From positions 248,001 to 312,000 of the forward strand of contig JAIXPC010000008.1 in assembly GCA_027486415.1 (NCBI GenBank): DNA of 64,000 bases, read 5' to 3'. Under the pieces are notes generated by a model. The model did not search any database, was not told the DNA's origin, and was given only the letters and a program-made list of their open reading frames with translations. Position 1 is the stretch's first letter, and each line of letters begins with the position of its first letter. This DNA comes from Sphingomonadales bacterium. Lineage in GTDB: Bacteria; Pseudomonadota; Alphaproteobacteria; Sphingomonadales; Sphingomonadaceae. Below are positions 54,772 through 63,810 of this stretch, piece by piece. A program made the position numbers and the translations under genes.

Positions 54772-56286
54772 ATGCAGACGCTTCGCCTGAAGGCCGGCAG
54801 CCGCCGCCCCGCCGCTCGCCCCCTGGTTGCCGTGGCGCTGGCCGGCGCATCGCTGATCGGCCTGTCGCCCGCGGCGGCCGAAACACTGCAGGGCGCGCTC
54901 GCCAAGGCCTATCAGACCAACCCGACGCTGAACGCCGCGCGCGCCAACCAGATGGCGACCGATGAAAACGTGCCGATCCAGCGCGCCGCCGGCCTGCCGC
55001 AGCTCACGCTCAATTCCACCTTCAACGAAAACGTGCTGATCCCCGGCGGTCAGTTCGTGATCATCCCGCGCACGCTGGTGACGTCGATGCAGCTGCAGGT
55101 ACCGATCTATCAGGGCGGCCTGATCAAGTTCAACACCAAGGCTGCCGATGCCCGCGTGCTGGCCGGGGAGGAAACCCTGCGCGGCACCGAAGCCAGCGTG
55201 TTCAGCCAGGTCGTCGCCGCCTACAACGACGTGCTGCGCGACACGCAGATCCTGGAATTCAACCGCACCAACGTCAGCAACCTCGAAGTCAATCTGCGCG
55301 CCACGCAGGACCGGTTCGAGGTCGGCGATCTCACCCGCACCGATGTCGCCCAGTCCGAAGCGCGCCTGGCCCAGGCCCGCGCCGACCTGAGGAATGCCGA
55401 GGCCAACCTGATCGCGTCGAAGGAACGGTACATCCAGCAGGTCGGCGAACCACCGGCGGAACTCACCCCGCCGCCGCCGCTGCCCGGCCTGCCCGCCAGC
55501 GTGGACGAGGCGGTGGAAATCGCCATCAAGGAAAATCCCGACATTGCTGCGGCGACGAAAAACAGCGAAGCCGCCGGCTTTGACGTGAAGGCCGCGCGCG
55601 CCGGCCGGTTGCCGCGCCTGACCGGCATCGGCAACGTCAACCGCAACGACAACTTCAATGGTGCCCGTGCCGCTTCGGGCCTGCCGATCAACATTCCCAG
55701 CACTCAGGAATCGGCCGTGATCGGCGCGCAGTTGCAGATGCCGCTGTATCAGGGCGGACGCCCCTCGGCCCAGATCCGCCAGGCCCAGGCCCGGCGCACG
55801 GCCGCGATGGAAACCCAGATCGGCACCGAACGCGCCGTCATCCAGCAGGTGCGTGCCGCCTTTGCCAGCTGGCGCGCCAGCCTTGACGTGATCCGCTCGG
55901 CCGAATCCGCCATTGCCGCCAACAGCCTCAGCCTGGAAGGCGTGCGCGCCGAAAATGGCGTCGGCAACCGCACCATCATCGAAGTGCTGAACGCCGAACA
56001 GGAATTGATCAACGCCCGCGTGATCCTCGCCACCGCGCGCCGCAACGCCTATGTCGCCGGCTTCACCCTGCTGGCCGCGATGGGTAACGCAGAAGCGCGC
56101 GATCTCGATCTGGACGGCGTGGCGCTGTATGACGCGAAGGCCAATTATCGCAGCGCCAAGGGCCAGTTCCTCGATTGGACCGGCCGTGACGCGCCGATGA
56201 TCCGCTCTACCCGCACAGTCACCACGCCGGCCCAGAACGCCGCCAGTGCACTGGCTGACGACGCGACCGTCGCCGCGCCGAAATAA
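54772..56286 (+). CDS. tolC: TolC-family outer-membrane efflux channel
   Basis: Outer-membrane trimeric tunnel for drug efflux or type I secretion. 504 residues: Sec signal (about 1-36, ending PAAAE), then two TolC repeats of coiled coil and beta strands. Repeat 1 includes TLQGALAKAYQTNPTLNAARANQ and VPIYQGGLIKFNTKAADA; repeat 2 has VEIAIKENPDIAAATKNSEAA and MPLYQGGRPSAQIRQAQARR. The C-terminal tail after GLDWTGR-like residues is about 35 long. It has no adjacent ABC or RND partner, so it may serve several systems. Own promoter at 54684; convergent with the carotenoid oxygenase gene. Confidence 0.94.
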   Translation: MQTLRLKAGSRRPAARPLVAVALAGASLIGLSPAAAETLQGALAKAYQTNPTLNAARANQMATDENVPIQRAAGLPQLTLNSTFNENVLIPGGQFVIIPRTLVTSMQLQVPIYQGGLIKFNTKAADARVLAGEETLRGTEASVFSQVVAAYNDVLRDTQILEFNRTNVSNLEVNLRATQDRFEVGDLTRTDVAQSEARLAQARADLRNAEANLIASKERYIQQVGEPPAELTPPPPLPGLPASVDEAVEIAIKENPDIAAATKNSEAAGFDVKAARAGRLPRLTGIGNVNRNDNFNGARAASGLPINIPSTQESAVIGAQLQMPLYQGGRPSAQIRQAQARRTAAMETQIGTERAVIQQVRAAFASWRASLDVIRSAESAIAANSLSLEGVRAENGVGNRTIIEVLNAEQELINARVILATARRNAYVAGFTLLAAMGNAEARDLDLDGVALYDAKANYRSAKGQFLDWTGRDAPMIRSTRTVTTPAQNAASALADDATVAAPK

Positions 56287-56289
56287 GGT

Positions 56290-57723
56290 TCAGGCCGCCA
56301 CCCAGCTGCCGTGAAAACTGTGCGGCAGCGCAACGTCGGCGCGGAAGCTGGCCACCGGCCCGGCATCGATGTGGTGGCTGTCGAGCACGTGGAACTCGGT
56401 GGCGCGGGCCGTCATGTTGATCGTCGTGCCCACCAGCCAGCGGCCCGCCGGCACAAACTCCTCGACGATCTGGTGGGCACCGAAATCATATTCGGCACCG
56501 CGCCCGCGCTGCCAGTCCCAGCGGCCGATGCTGCGCGCAAACGGGCGTTCGGGGCGATAGCCGCCCACGTGATAGGTGGGCCGCGGGCCGGCATTGCCGA
56601 CGGGGTTGCGCGGAAACTCCGCCGTCGTGCTGGTGGCGCTGATCCGGGCGCGGCCATCCGGATACAGGCTGATCAGCTTCAGCAGCGGGCGTTCGGTGCG
56701 CGGGTAACGGCCCTCCACCATTGCCGCCGCGGTTTCGGTGGCAAACAGCGGACTGTCATCAAACGCGCCATCGAAATGGATCGTGCCGCCACGATCCTCC
56801 CAGCCGTCGCCAAGATGGAAGAAGAACAACGCTGGCAGTTCAAACACCCGCTGCCGGGTCAGATCATCCTTGTCGATGACCAGCACGCGCGTGCCCTGTT
56901 CCGGTCGCCACACCATGCCGGTGGAAAATGGCAGGCTGGCCTTTTCGTGCAGCCAGGGCTGCAGAACGATGACCAGGTGCCGCTGCGTCATGGTGAAATC
57001 GTGCATGTAGCTGGCGCGCGGCATGGTGATCAGCTGGCCGGCTTCAAAGGTGCCGCTGGCCGAAAGCCGCCAGACCCAGGCGTGCCGGCCCGAAAGGCCG
57101 AGATTCCAGATGCGGCCCGATGCCTCGATCCTGGGGTGCGCCAGGAACGGCATTGCCTTCAGATCGGGGCGGAACGTCACTGGGCCGCTGGTAGCCAGCG
57201 TCGCGGGATCAAGGGCATGGGCGCTGCCGGCCTCCCACAGCGCCAGCAGCCGGCCGCCGGCGGCGATGACATGGGTGTTGGCGGCATTGGTATCGTCGCT
57301 GCTTGCCACCACGGCACCGGCGCGGGCCGGCGTGGCAAAGCCGGGCTGCACGATGCGGCCGAGGCCGCTTTCCACCCGGCGCTTGGTTGTGTCGACAAAG
57401 CGCGCGCGCAGCGTCACCTCGCCATCGCGGCAGGCATAGGCGCGCACCAGTCCGTCGCCATCGAACCAGTGATTGACGGCCGTGCCACCACGCCGGAACA
57501 GCGCCGGACCGTTGCGATACAGGGTACCGGCCAGATCCTGCGGCAAGCGCCCGTGCAGGCGGGTGAGGCTGCGCGGAGCGATATCGTCCTCGACATCGCC
57601 CAGCGCCAGCGCCCACTGCGGCTGGGCGGCAGCGGCCAGCCCGGCGGCCATCGCCTCGGCCGGCAGGCTGGCCCCCAATCCGGCCATCAGGGCATTGCGG
57701 AACAGTTCACGACGATCGAGCAT
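56290..57723 (-). CDS. Carotenoid oxygenase (RPE65/CCD family), Tat-exported
   Basis: Fe(II) dioxygenase that cleaves a double bond, 477 residues. The N-terminus MLDRRELFRNALMAGLGA looks like a twin-arginine signal (RR with following hydrophobic stretch), suggesting folding and metal loading before export. The four iron-binding His fit segments AHPRIE, YMHDFTMTQRH, FFFHLGDGWED and ALPHSFHGSW near the end; GTLYRNGPALF and NHWFDGDGLV are the family front. Substrate could be a carotenoid, stilbene or lignin fragment such as in lignostilbene dioxygenases. It converges on tolC (3-base gap) and is 21 bases behind the DUF2141 gene, which probably shares its transcript. Confidence 0.9.
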   Translation of the reverse strand: MLDRRELFRNALMAGLGASLPAEAMAAGLAAAAQPQWALALGDVEDDIAPRSLTRLHGRLPQDLAGTLYRNGPALFRRGGTAVNHWFDGDGLVRAYACRDGEVTLRARFVDTTKRRVESGLGRIVQPGFATPARAGAVVASSDDTNAANTHVIAAGGRLLALWEAGSAHALDPATLATSGPVTFRPDLKAMPFLAHPRIEASGRIWNLGLSGRHAWVWRLSASGTFEAGQLITMPRASYMHDFTMTQRHLVIVLQPWLHEKASLPFSTGMVWRPEQGTRVLVIDKDDLTRQRVFELPALFFFHLGDGWEDRGGTIHFDGAFDDSPLFATETAAAMVEGRYPRTERPLLKLISLYPDGRARISATSTTAEFPRNPVGNAGPRPTYHVGGYRPERPFARSIGRWDWQRGRGAEYDFGAHQIVEEFVPAGRWLVGTTINMTARATEFHVLDSHHIDAGPVASFRADVALPHSFHGSWVAA

Positions 57724-57744
57724 GGTCCGTGTCCCCCGTGCGTG

Positions 57745-58158
57745 TCAGCGGATGGTGATGCTGTGGGTGACGGCGTCACCCTCGACAGCAAAGCTGGTGG
57801 CCGCCCAGGCCGGCGGGCCGCCCTGCGGCTGGGCATTGTTGGAAAAGGCGAAAGGCTCGGTGGGCATTCCGAACGGCGTCACCGCCATCTTGCCGTCGCC
57901 ATCGACATCGTGGAACGATTTGACGGCATAGCGCCCCGGTGCCAGGCCGTCGAACTGCGCCACGGCCTTGCCCTCCTTCACGGCCACGGCCGCCACGCGC
58001 GCCGGCTTGCCGCCGCGATCATGTGCCGTCTCGCTGTCATACAGGCTCAGCATGATCTGCCCGGTGGGCACCTCGGTGACGGCAAAGCTGACAGTCAGGC
58101 TGGCGGACGCGGCCGGCGTGGCGGCCATGAGCGCGGCGATGAGGGCAATGATCTTCAT
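57745..58158 (-). CDS. DUF2141 secreted protein
   Basis: 137 residues with signal peptide MKIIALIAALMAATPAASA. The rest is a beta-sandwich-like sequence with IMLSLYDSETAHD, QFDGLAPGRYAVKSFHDVDGDGKM and FGMPTEPFAFSNNA, the DUF2141 core. Function unknown in the family; it is often found next to carotenoid or other secondary-metabolism genes. It starts just upstream of the carotenoid oxygenase (21 bases), same strand. The ribosome site GGAGAGACGACATG is strong. Confidence 0.88.
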   Translation of the reverse strand: MKIIALIAALMAATPAASASLTVSFAVTEVPTGQIMLSLYDSETAHDRGGKPARVAAVAVKEGKAVAQFDGLAPGRYAVKSFHDVDGDGKMAVTPFGMPTEPFAFSNNAQPQGGPPAWAATSFAVEGDAVTHSITIR

Positions 58159-58178
58159 GTCGTCTCTCCTTGCTGGGG

Positions 58179-58195
58179 CCGGACGGGCTGTCCGG
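58179..58195. promoter_or_regulatory. Palindrome between the DUF2141 and LytTR starts
   Basis: CCGGAC-GGGCT-GTCCGG, perfect 6-base arms, in the 92-base divergent gap. To its right, TTGCGA (58196-58201) and TTAATT (58218-58223), 16 bases apart, could be the promoter of the LytTR gene. It is a candidate operator for either gene, seen only as sequence symmetry. Confidence 0.4.
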
Positions 58196-58250
58196 TTGCG
58201 AAGGTGGTGATCGCCGGTTAATTCGGGCTTGTCTCACAGAGTTACGCAGG

Positions 58251-59084
58251 ATGACGTCACAGCTTCGCAAAGCGCCGGTTGCCGCCGTTCACGCTTCGCC
58301 AATTGCAGCCGACTTCGCCAGGCGCGCGAAGCGCGGCCTGATCATCGGCGTCGCTGCCTCGCTGGTGCTGGCGTTCACCGGCGCCTTCGACACTGATCAG
58401 ATCGGGCTGTTGTCGCGACTGGCCTATTGGCTGACCGTGGTGCTGGCGGGTTCGGCACTTGGGCTGGTGATCACCGCGGCGGTGCAGGCGTGGGGCCGGC
58501 TGGCGCGCTGGCATTGGGCCGAAATGGCGCTGGCATCCCTGCTGATCGCCGTGCCGCTCACCTTCATTGTTGTCGTGGCCAGCGTGATCAGCTTTGGCCA
58601 GATGCCGATCACGCCCGCCACGTTGCTGGGCTTTTTCAGCGCGGTGTTCCCGGTATCGCTGGTGATGACCATCATCAACATGACGACGGCCCGCCCGTCA
58701 CCCACCATCGCCGCCGATCCCGAACCGGTGGCAGCAGCACCGCAGCCGCCGGCCACGGCCGCGACCATGCCCCCCGCCTTTGCCGATCGCCTGCCCTTGC
58801 GCCTGCGCGGCGGGCGGCTGCTGGCACTGGCAGCAGAGGATCATTACTGCCGGGTCCACACCGATGCCGGCGATGATCTCGTGCTGATGCGGATGGCCGA
58901 TGCGGTGGTGTTGCTGGCCGATGTGCCGGGCGCCCGGGTCCATCGCAGCTGGTGGGTGGCGCGCGCCGCCATCACTGGCAGCCGCCGCGATGGTGACCGC
59001 CTGTTTCTAGAACTGGAAAATGGCCTGTCCGCTCCCGTCAGTCGGGCCGAACGGCAAAGGCTCGCCGCGTCCGGCTGGCTGTGA
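58251..59084 (+). CDS. Membrane-bound LytTR transcriptional regulator
   Basis: 277 residues from the ATG at 58251. Four membrane helices (about 28-46, 54-80, 88-112, 122-142) and a Pro/Ala linker (about 145-178), then a LytTR DNA-binding domain (about 180-277) with LRLRGGRLLALAAEDHYCRVHT, VVLLADVPGARVHRSWWVARAAI and a Leu-rich end. Unlike usual LytTR proteins it lacks a response-regulator receiver domain, so the membrane part may sense a signal directly. Target genes are unknown, but its divergent partners are the DUF2141/carotenoid oxygenase pair. It ends exactly where the argB stop begins on the other strand. Confidence 0.88.
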   Translation: MTSQLRKAPVAAVHASPIAADFARRAKRGLIIGVAASLVLAFTGAFDTDQIGLLSRLAYWLTVVLAGSALGLVITAAVQAWGRLARWHWAEMALASLLIAVPLTFIVVVASVISFGQMPITPATLLGFFSAVFPVSLVMTIINMTTARPSPTIAADPEPVAAAPQPPATAATMPPAFADRLPLRLRGGRLLALAAEDHYCRVHTDAGDDLVLMRMADAVVLLADVPGARVHRSWWVARAAITGSRRDGDRLFLELENGLSAPVSRAERQRLAASGWL

Positions 59085-59987
59085 TCAGCCGGCGCGCACC
59101 AGCGTGCCGGCGCCCTTGCGAGTGAAGATTTCCAGCAGCAGGGCGTGCGGCACGCGGCCATCAAGGATGACGGCAGCATCGACGCCGCCATCGACAGCAT
59201 CGACGCAGGTTTCCAGCTTGGGGATCATGCCGCCGGTGATGGTGCCATCGGCGATCAGCCCACCAATGGCCGCGGGCGTCAGGTCGGTCATCAGCGCGCC
59301 CGATTTGTCGAGCACGCCGGCCACGTCTGTCAGCAGGAACAGCCGGGCTGCACCCAGGGCGCCGGCAATGGCACCCGCCATGGTATCGGCGTTGATGTTA
59401 TAGGTGTGGCCGTCCTCGCCCACCGCCACCGGCGCGATCACCGGCACGATGCCGGCGGCGACCAACGTGTCGATGATCGACCGATCGACATTGGCCGGTT
59501 CGCCGACAAAGCCGAGATCGACGGCCTGTTCGATGGCGCTGCCCGGATCCTTGGTGGTGCGCTCGACCTTGGTCGCCGTCACCAGGCCCGCATCCTTGCC
59601 GCTGATCCCCACCGCGCGGCCACCGGCCTGGGCGATGTGGGCGACGATTTCCTTGTTAATGCTGCCGGCCAGCACCATTTCGGCGACTTCGGCGGTGGCA
59701 GCGTCGGTGACGCGCAGGCCATCCACGAACCGGCTTTCGATGCCCAGCCGCTTCAGCAGGTTGCCGATCTGCGGCCCGCCGCCGTGGACGACGACCGGAT
59801 TGATGCCCACCGCCTTCAGCAGCACGATATCCTCGGCGAAATCGCGCGCACGCATCGCGTCGCCCATGGCGTGGCCGCCATATTTCACCACAAAGGTCGC
59901 GCCGGCATAGCGCTGCAGATAGGGCAGCGCCTCGATCAGCGTTTCCGTCTTGGCCAGCATGTCGGGATGGGGTGCGTGTGCGCTCAT
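59085..59987 (-). CDS. argB: Acetylglutamate kinase
   Basis: Second step of arginine synthesis; phosphorylates N-acetylglutamate. 300 residues. Glycine-rich loops [12 protein letters not shown] and [13 protein letters not shown], acetylglutamate site [12 protein letters not shown], and the C-terminal [17 protein letters not shown] and [13 protein letters not shown]. The N-terminal helix [18 protein letters not shown] is the form found in arginine-sensitive enzymes. It is separated from the LytTR gene by zero bases and is 10 bases after an unknown gene in its own direction. Confidence 0.96.
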   Translation of the reverse strand: MSAHAPHPDMLAKTETLIEALPYLQRYAGATFVVKYGGHAMGDAMRARDFAEDIVLLKAVGINPVVVHGGGPQIGNLLKRLGIESRFVDGLRVTDAATAEVAEMVLAGSINKEIVAHIAQAGGRAVGISGKDAGLVTATKVERTTKDPGSAIEQAVDLGFVGEPANVDRSIIDTLVAAGIVPVIAPVAVGEDGHTYNINADTMAGAIAGALGAARLFLLTDVAGVLDKSGALMTDLTPAAIGGLIADGTITGGMIPKLETCVDAVDGGVDAAVILDGRVPHALLLEIFTRKGAGTLVRAG

Positions 59988-59997
59988 GAAACCCGCC

Positions 59998-60462
59998 TTA
60001 TTGGGGATGGTCCGGCAATTCCAGCAGCAATTGGCCGCCCACCGGCACGGCGGCCCAACGCGCCGTCAGATCAGCGATGCGGGTGCGGATGGCGGCGATG
60101 GTTTCGCCGGTGATCGGCAGCGGCGTGTCACCGCGTTCCTCGCATGTGACCCGATAGAGCGCGATGAAATCGGCATCAGGCATCGGCCCGCCGCTCCAGC
60201 CTTCGCCCTGGAACATCTCGACCAGCCGTTCGACGCTTTGCGCCATGCGATTGTCGATGCCGGTGCGAAAGCCGCCATCGCTGCCGGCGGCAACAAGGCT
60301 GAGGAAGCCCGGCGTGGTCACCTCCGCCTCCACGGCAAAATGCACCATGTCGTGCGGGATTATGCCCTGTTTCGGGCAATCGATGGGCGCACGCGGGCCA
60401 TCGCTGGCCACGATGTCCAGCCGGTCGTACTTGCCGCTGCCCTTGATGAAGGTCAGCTTCAT
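59998..60462 (-). CDS. Conserved protein of unknown function before argB
   Basis: 154 residues, cytosolic, without signal or membrane helices. Recognisable parts are [37 protein letters not shown] and a C-terminal beta-rich [11 protein letters not shown] have the impression it is conserved in related bacteria, but no function is known to me. It overlaps the 3-hydroxyacyl-CoA dehydrogenase stop by four bases (ATGA) and is followed by argB after ten bases, so it is probably in one transcript with them. The HDMVH segment might bind a metal; that is a guess. Confidence 0.7.
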   Translation of the reverse strand: MKLTFIKGSGKYDRLDIVASDGPRAPIDCPKQGIIPHDMVHFAVEAEVTTPGFLSLVAAGSDGGFRTGIDNRMAQSVERLVEMFQGEGWSGGPMPDADFIALYRVTCEERGDTPLPITGETIAAIRTRIADLTARWAAVPVGGQLLLELPDHPQ

Positions 60463-61328
60463 CGTGTTGGCACCGGCTCCGGCCCGCTGTAATCATAGAA
60501 ACCGCGGCCCGACTTGCGGCCGAGCCAGCCGGCCTCGACATAGCGAACCAGCAGCGGCGCCGGGCGGTATTTCGGATCGCCGGTGCCGTCCTGCATCACC
60601 TTCATGATGCTGAGCAGCGTGTCGAGGCCGACGAAATCGGCCAGTGTCAGCGGCCCCATCGGATGGTTGGCGCCCAGCTTCAGCCCCGTATCAATATCGA
60701 CAACGCTGCCAACGCCATCGCCCAGCGCAAAGATCGCCTCGTTCAGCATCGGGCAGAGCACGCGGTTGACGATGAAGGCCGGCGCATCGCCGGCCAGGAT
60801 CGCCGTCTTGCCCAGTTTCGCGGCAAAGCCCTGCATGGCAGCGGTGGTTTCGGCTAACGTGGCGAGGCCGGGAATGATCTCAACCAGCGCCATCATCGGC
60901 ACCGGGTTGAAGAAATGCAGGCCGCAGAACCGGTCGGCCCGCGCCGTGGTGGCGGCCAGCCGCGTGATGCCGATCGAGGAGGTGTTGCTGGCCAGCAGCG
61001 CGTCGGGCTTCAGCACGTCCTTCAGGCCGGCGAAGATCTGCGCCTTCACGCGCTCATTCTCGGTCGCAGCTTCGATCACCAGGTCAGCGGCGGCGAAATC
61101 GGCGCTGCCGGTGGTCAGCCGGATCCGGGCCAGCGCGGCATCGGCGTCGGACTGCGTCAGCACCCCCTTGCCCACCTGGCGGCCCATGTTCTTCGCAATC
61201 GTCGCCTTCGCCGCCTCGCAGCGTTCAATGGCAATGTCGGACAGGATCACATCATACCCGGCCTGCGCTGCCACATGGGCGATGCCATTGCCCATCAGGC
61301 CCGCCCCGATCACGCCGATGGTCTGCAT
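60459..61328 (-). CDS. 3-hydroxybutyryl-CoA / 3-hydroxyacyl-CoA dehydrogenase
   Basis: NAD enzyme oxidising 3-hydroxyacyl-CoA, single-function form of 289 residues from the ATG at 61326-61328. NAD-binding [20 protein letters not shown] (residues 5-24), SNTSSIGIT and the catalytic His in [16 protein letters not shown]-terminal helical domain with [15 protein letters not shown] and [18 protein letters not shown]. The size and last motif match butanoyl-type HbdA/PaaH rather than the fused FadB. It is near a ligase and an SDR that may feed the same chain shortening. Its stop overlaps the unknown gene. Confidence 0.92.
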   Translation of the reverse strand: MQTIGVIGAGLMGNGIAHVAAQAGYDVILSDIAIERCEAAKATIAKNMGRQVGKGVLTQSDADAALARIRLTTGSADFAAADLVIEAATENERVKAQIFAGLKDVLKPDALLASNTSSIGITRLAATTARADRFCGLHFFNPVPMMALVEIIPGLATLAETTAAMQGFAAKLGKTAILAGDAPAFIVNRVLCPMLNEAIFALGDGVGSVVDIDTGLKLGANHPMGPLTLADFVGLDTLLSIMKVMQDGTGDPKYRPAPLLVRYVEAGWLGRKSGRGFYDYSGPEPVPTR

Positions 61329-61374
61329 TGCCCGCTCCCTTGAAACCATGTCTGGCCCGGGCGATAGCAGGCGC

Positions 61375-62154
61375 ATGACAAGACTGGAAGGCAAGACCGC
61401 GCTGATCACCGGCGCCGCGCGCGGCATCGGTGAGGCCATCGCCCGCCGCTTCGCGGCCGAAGGTGCCTTCGTGTGGGTGACCGATATCGATCCCGCCGGG
61501 GCCGACGTGGCGGCCAGCATCGGCGGGCGCTTTGCCCTGCTCGACGTCACCGACGAGGCGGCGTGGGATCGGGTGATGGCCGAGGTCGGCACGCTCGACA
61601 TCATGGTCAACAATGCTGGCATCACCGGGTTCGAAGGCGATCCCGCGCACCATGACCCCGAAAACGCCAGCCTGGCCGACTGGCGACACGTTCACGCCGT
61701 CAATCTGGATGGCACCTTTCTCGGCTGCCGCGCCGCCATAAGGGCCATGCGGGCCAAGCGCGCTGGCAGCATCATCAACATCTCGTCACGCTCCGGCATC
61801 GTCGGCATCCCGGCGGCGGCAGCCTATGCCAGTTCCAAGGGGGCGATCCGCAACCACACGAAATCGGTGGCCCTGTGGTGCGCGCAGCAGGGGCTGGCCA
61901 TCCGCTGCAACTCCATCCACCCCGCCGCGATTCTGACGCCGATGTGGGAACCGATGCTGGGCACGACGCCCGAAGAGCGCGAGGCCGCCACCCGCGCCTT
62001 TGTCGCCGACACGCCGCTGAAGCGGTTCGGCACCGCCGACGAGGTCGCGGCCATGGCCGCCTATCTCGCCAGCGACGAAAGCGCCTACGTCACGGGCAGT
62101 GAATTCCACATCGATGGCGGCATCCTCGCCGGATCGGCCGCCAGCCCGGAATGA
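61375..62154 (+). CDS. Short-chain dehydrogenase/reductase (near the ligase)
   Basis: 259 residues from the ATG at 61375. [10 protein letters not shown] cofactor motif (13-22), Asp at strand 2 (WVTDIDPAG, favouring NAD), VNNAGITG, catalytic Ser in [13 protein letters not shown], and C-terminal [13 protein letters not shown]. It is close to the SDR at 35132 (same RCNSIHP-type segment and same ending), so they may be paralogues with related substrates. Divergent from the dehydrogenase and convergent with the ligase. Substrate not known. Confidence 0.9.
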   Translation: MTRLEGKTALITGAARGIGEAIARRFAAEGAFVWVTDIDPAGADVAASIGGRFALLDVTDEAAWDRVMAEVGTLDIMVNNAGITGFEGDPAHHDPENASLADWRHVHAVNLDGTFLGCRAAIRAMRAKRAGSIINISSRSGIVGIPAAAAYASSKGAIRNHTKSVALWCAQQGLAIRCNSIHPAAILTPMWEPMLGTTPEEREAATRAFVADTPLKRFGTADEVAAMAAYLASDESAYVTGSEFHIDGGILAGSAASPE

Positions 62155-62158
62155 GGCA

Positions 62159-63718
62159 TCAGCCCACCCGCCGATCCTGCCCTGCCCAATAGGGTTCGCG
62201 CAGGTCCTTCTTCAGGATCTTGCCAGACGGGTTGCGCGGCAGCACGTCGATGAAATCCACGCTTTTCGGCACCTTGAAACCGGCGATGCGTTCCCGCGCA
62301 AAGGCGATCAGTTCCTCGGGCGTCACGGGCGACCTTGCCACCACGATGGCCTTCACCGCCTCCCCCCACTTGGCGTCGGGCACGCCGATCACCGCGCAAT
62401 CGGCCACGGCCGGATGCTCGTGCAGGGCGTTCTCCACTTCAGCCGGATAGATATTCTCCGCGCCCGAAACGATCATGTCCTTCACGCGGTCGTGGATATA
62501 GAGATAGCCATCGGCATCCAGATAGCCGGCGTCGCCCGACAGATACCAGCCATCCACCACTGCCTTTGCGGTGGCTTCGGGCTTGTTGTGATAGCCGGCC
62601 ATCACGCTGACCGACCGGATGCAGATCTCGCCGACTTCGCCCGGGCCGAGCGTGTTGCCCTCGCCATCGATGATCTTCACGTCGTTGCCCGGAAACGGCT
62701 TGCCGCAGCCGCGCATGCGCTGGTTGCCGGCCGGATCATGGTCATAGGGCGGCAGATAGACGACGGTGCCGCAGGTTTCGGTGGCGCCATAGCATTGCAG
62801 GAAGGCGGCATTGGGAAAGGCCGCCATCGATCGCCGCAGCACATCGAGCGGGATCGGCGACGCGCCGTAATACAGCTCGGTCATGCTGGTCAGGTCGGCG
62901 GGCGCGCTTTCCAGATACTGGCAGATGGCCAGCAGCACGGCCGGCACGGCAAACATGCGGGTGATGCGTTCGCCGGCGATGGCCGCGACCATGCCCGGCA
63001 CATCCGGGCGCGGCAGGATCACCATTGTCGCGCCAGCGTCCAGCGCGTGCAGCGCCCAGCCGGTGCCGCCGATATGGAACAGCGGCATGGCCACCAGCGC
63101 CACGTCATCCTCGTCCCACGTCCCCCACGCCTCGCCGGTCAATCGCCCTTTCTCGATGGTGCCGAGCAACTGGCGGTGACTGAGCAGCGCGCCCTTGGGG
63201 AAACCGGTGGTGCCGCTGGTGTAAAGCTGCAGCGCGATATCGTCCGGCGCGATGGCCGGCATGGCTTCATCCGGCGTCTGGCCTGCCACCAGGTCGGCAA
63301 AGGCGAGGCGGCCTTCACAGGGGGCATCGAGCAGGATCACCGTCTTCAAACCGGTGGTGGCGCGCGCATCCTCCACCAGCGGCAGGAAGGCGGTTTCCGA
63401 AACGATCACGTCAACCCCGGCATCGCCAAGGATATAGGCGATTTCCCGCGCCACCAGCCGGGCATTGATCGCCACCAGCACGGCACCGACACGGAAACAG
63501 GCGCACATCAACGTGATGTAATCGGGGTGATTGAGCGCCAGCCAGCCGACACGGTCGCCGGGCTTGACGCCCAGGCTTCGCAGCAGCGCCACGGTCTTCA
63601 GCACGCGGGTGTGAAGATCGGCAAAGCTCCACACGGCACCATCGACGCGGATGGCGGGGCGCTGCGGTGCCGCGTTCGCATAATGCCCGGTGATCTCGGC
63701 AAGATTGGCAAAGCTCAT
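62159..63718 (-). CDS. AMP-forming acyl-CoA synthetase/ligase
   Basis: Activates a carboxylic acid with ATP and CoA. 519 residues from the third of three ATGs at 63716-63724, which has GGGAGG at six bases. P-loop YTSGTTGFPKGALLS, motif II YGATETCGTVVY, A5-A8 part DGWYLSGDAGYLDADGYLYI, the hinge HDRVKDMI and the catalytic Lys of NPSGKILKK near the end are all intact. This fits long-chain or aromatic acyl-CoA ligases (FadD/4-coumarate ligase group); the acid is not clear. It is close to the SDR stop (5 bases) on the other strand. Confidence 0.93.
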   Translation of the reverse strand: MSFANLAEITGHYANAAPQRPAIRVDGAVWSFADLHTRVLKTVALLRSLGVKPGDRVGWLALNHPDYITLMCACFRVGAVLVAINARLVAREIAYILGDAGVDVIVSETAFLPLVEDARATTGLKTVILLDAPCEGRLAFADLVAGQTPDEAMPAIAPDDIALQLYTSGTTGFPKGALLSHRQLLGTIEKGRLTGEAWGTWDEDDVALVAMPLFHIGGTGWALHALDAGATMVILPRPDVPGMVAAIAGERITRMFAVPAVLLAICQYLESAPADLTSMTELYYGASPIPLDVLRRSMAAFPNAAFLQCYGATETCGTVVYLPPYDHDPAGNQRMRGCGKPFPGNDVKIIDGEGNTLGPGEVGEICIRSVSVMAGYHNKPEATAKAVVDGWYLSGDAGYLDADGYLYIHDRVKDMIVSGAENIYPAEVENALHEHPAVADCAVIGVPDAKWGEAVKAIVVARSPVTPEELIAFARERIAGFKVPKSVDFIDVLPRNPSGKILKKDLREPYWAGQDRRVG

Positions 63719-63775
63719 CATCATCCTCCCCACCCGGCATTTCTGCCGTGCGGCACGGCGGATTGCCACTGTCCA

Positions 63776-63804
63776 TTGCGGGATGCGCGCCCTCTCTGTA
63801 TGGC
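63776..63804 (+). promoter_or_regulatory. Possible promoter of the YggT gene
   Basis: -35 TTGCGG (63776-63781), 17-base spacer, -10 TATGGC (63799-63804). The expected start of transcription would fall about at the ATG (63811), and there is no ribosome site before it, which suggests a leaderless mRNA if the promoter is right. Confidence 0.4.
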
Positions 63805-63810
63805 CAGCCC

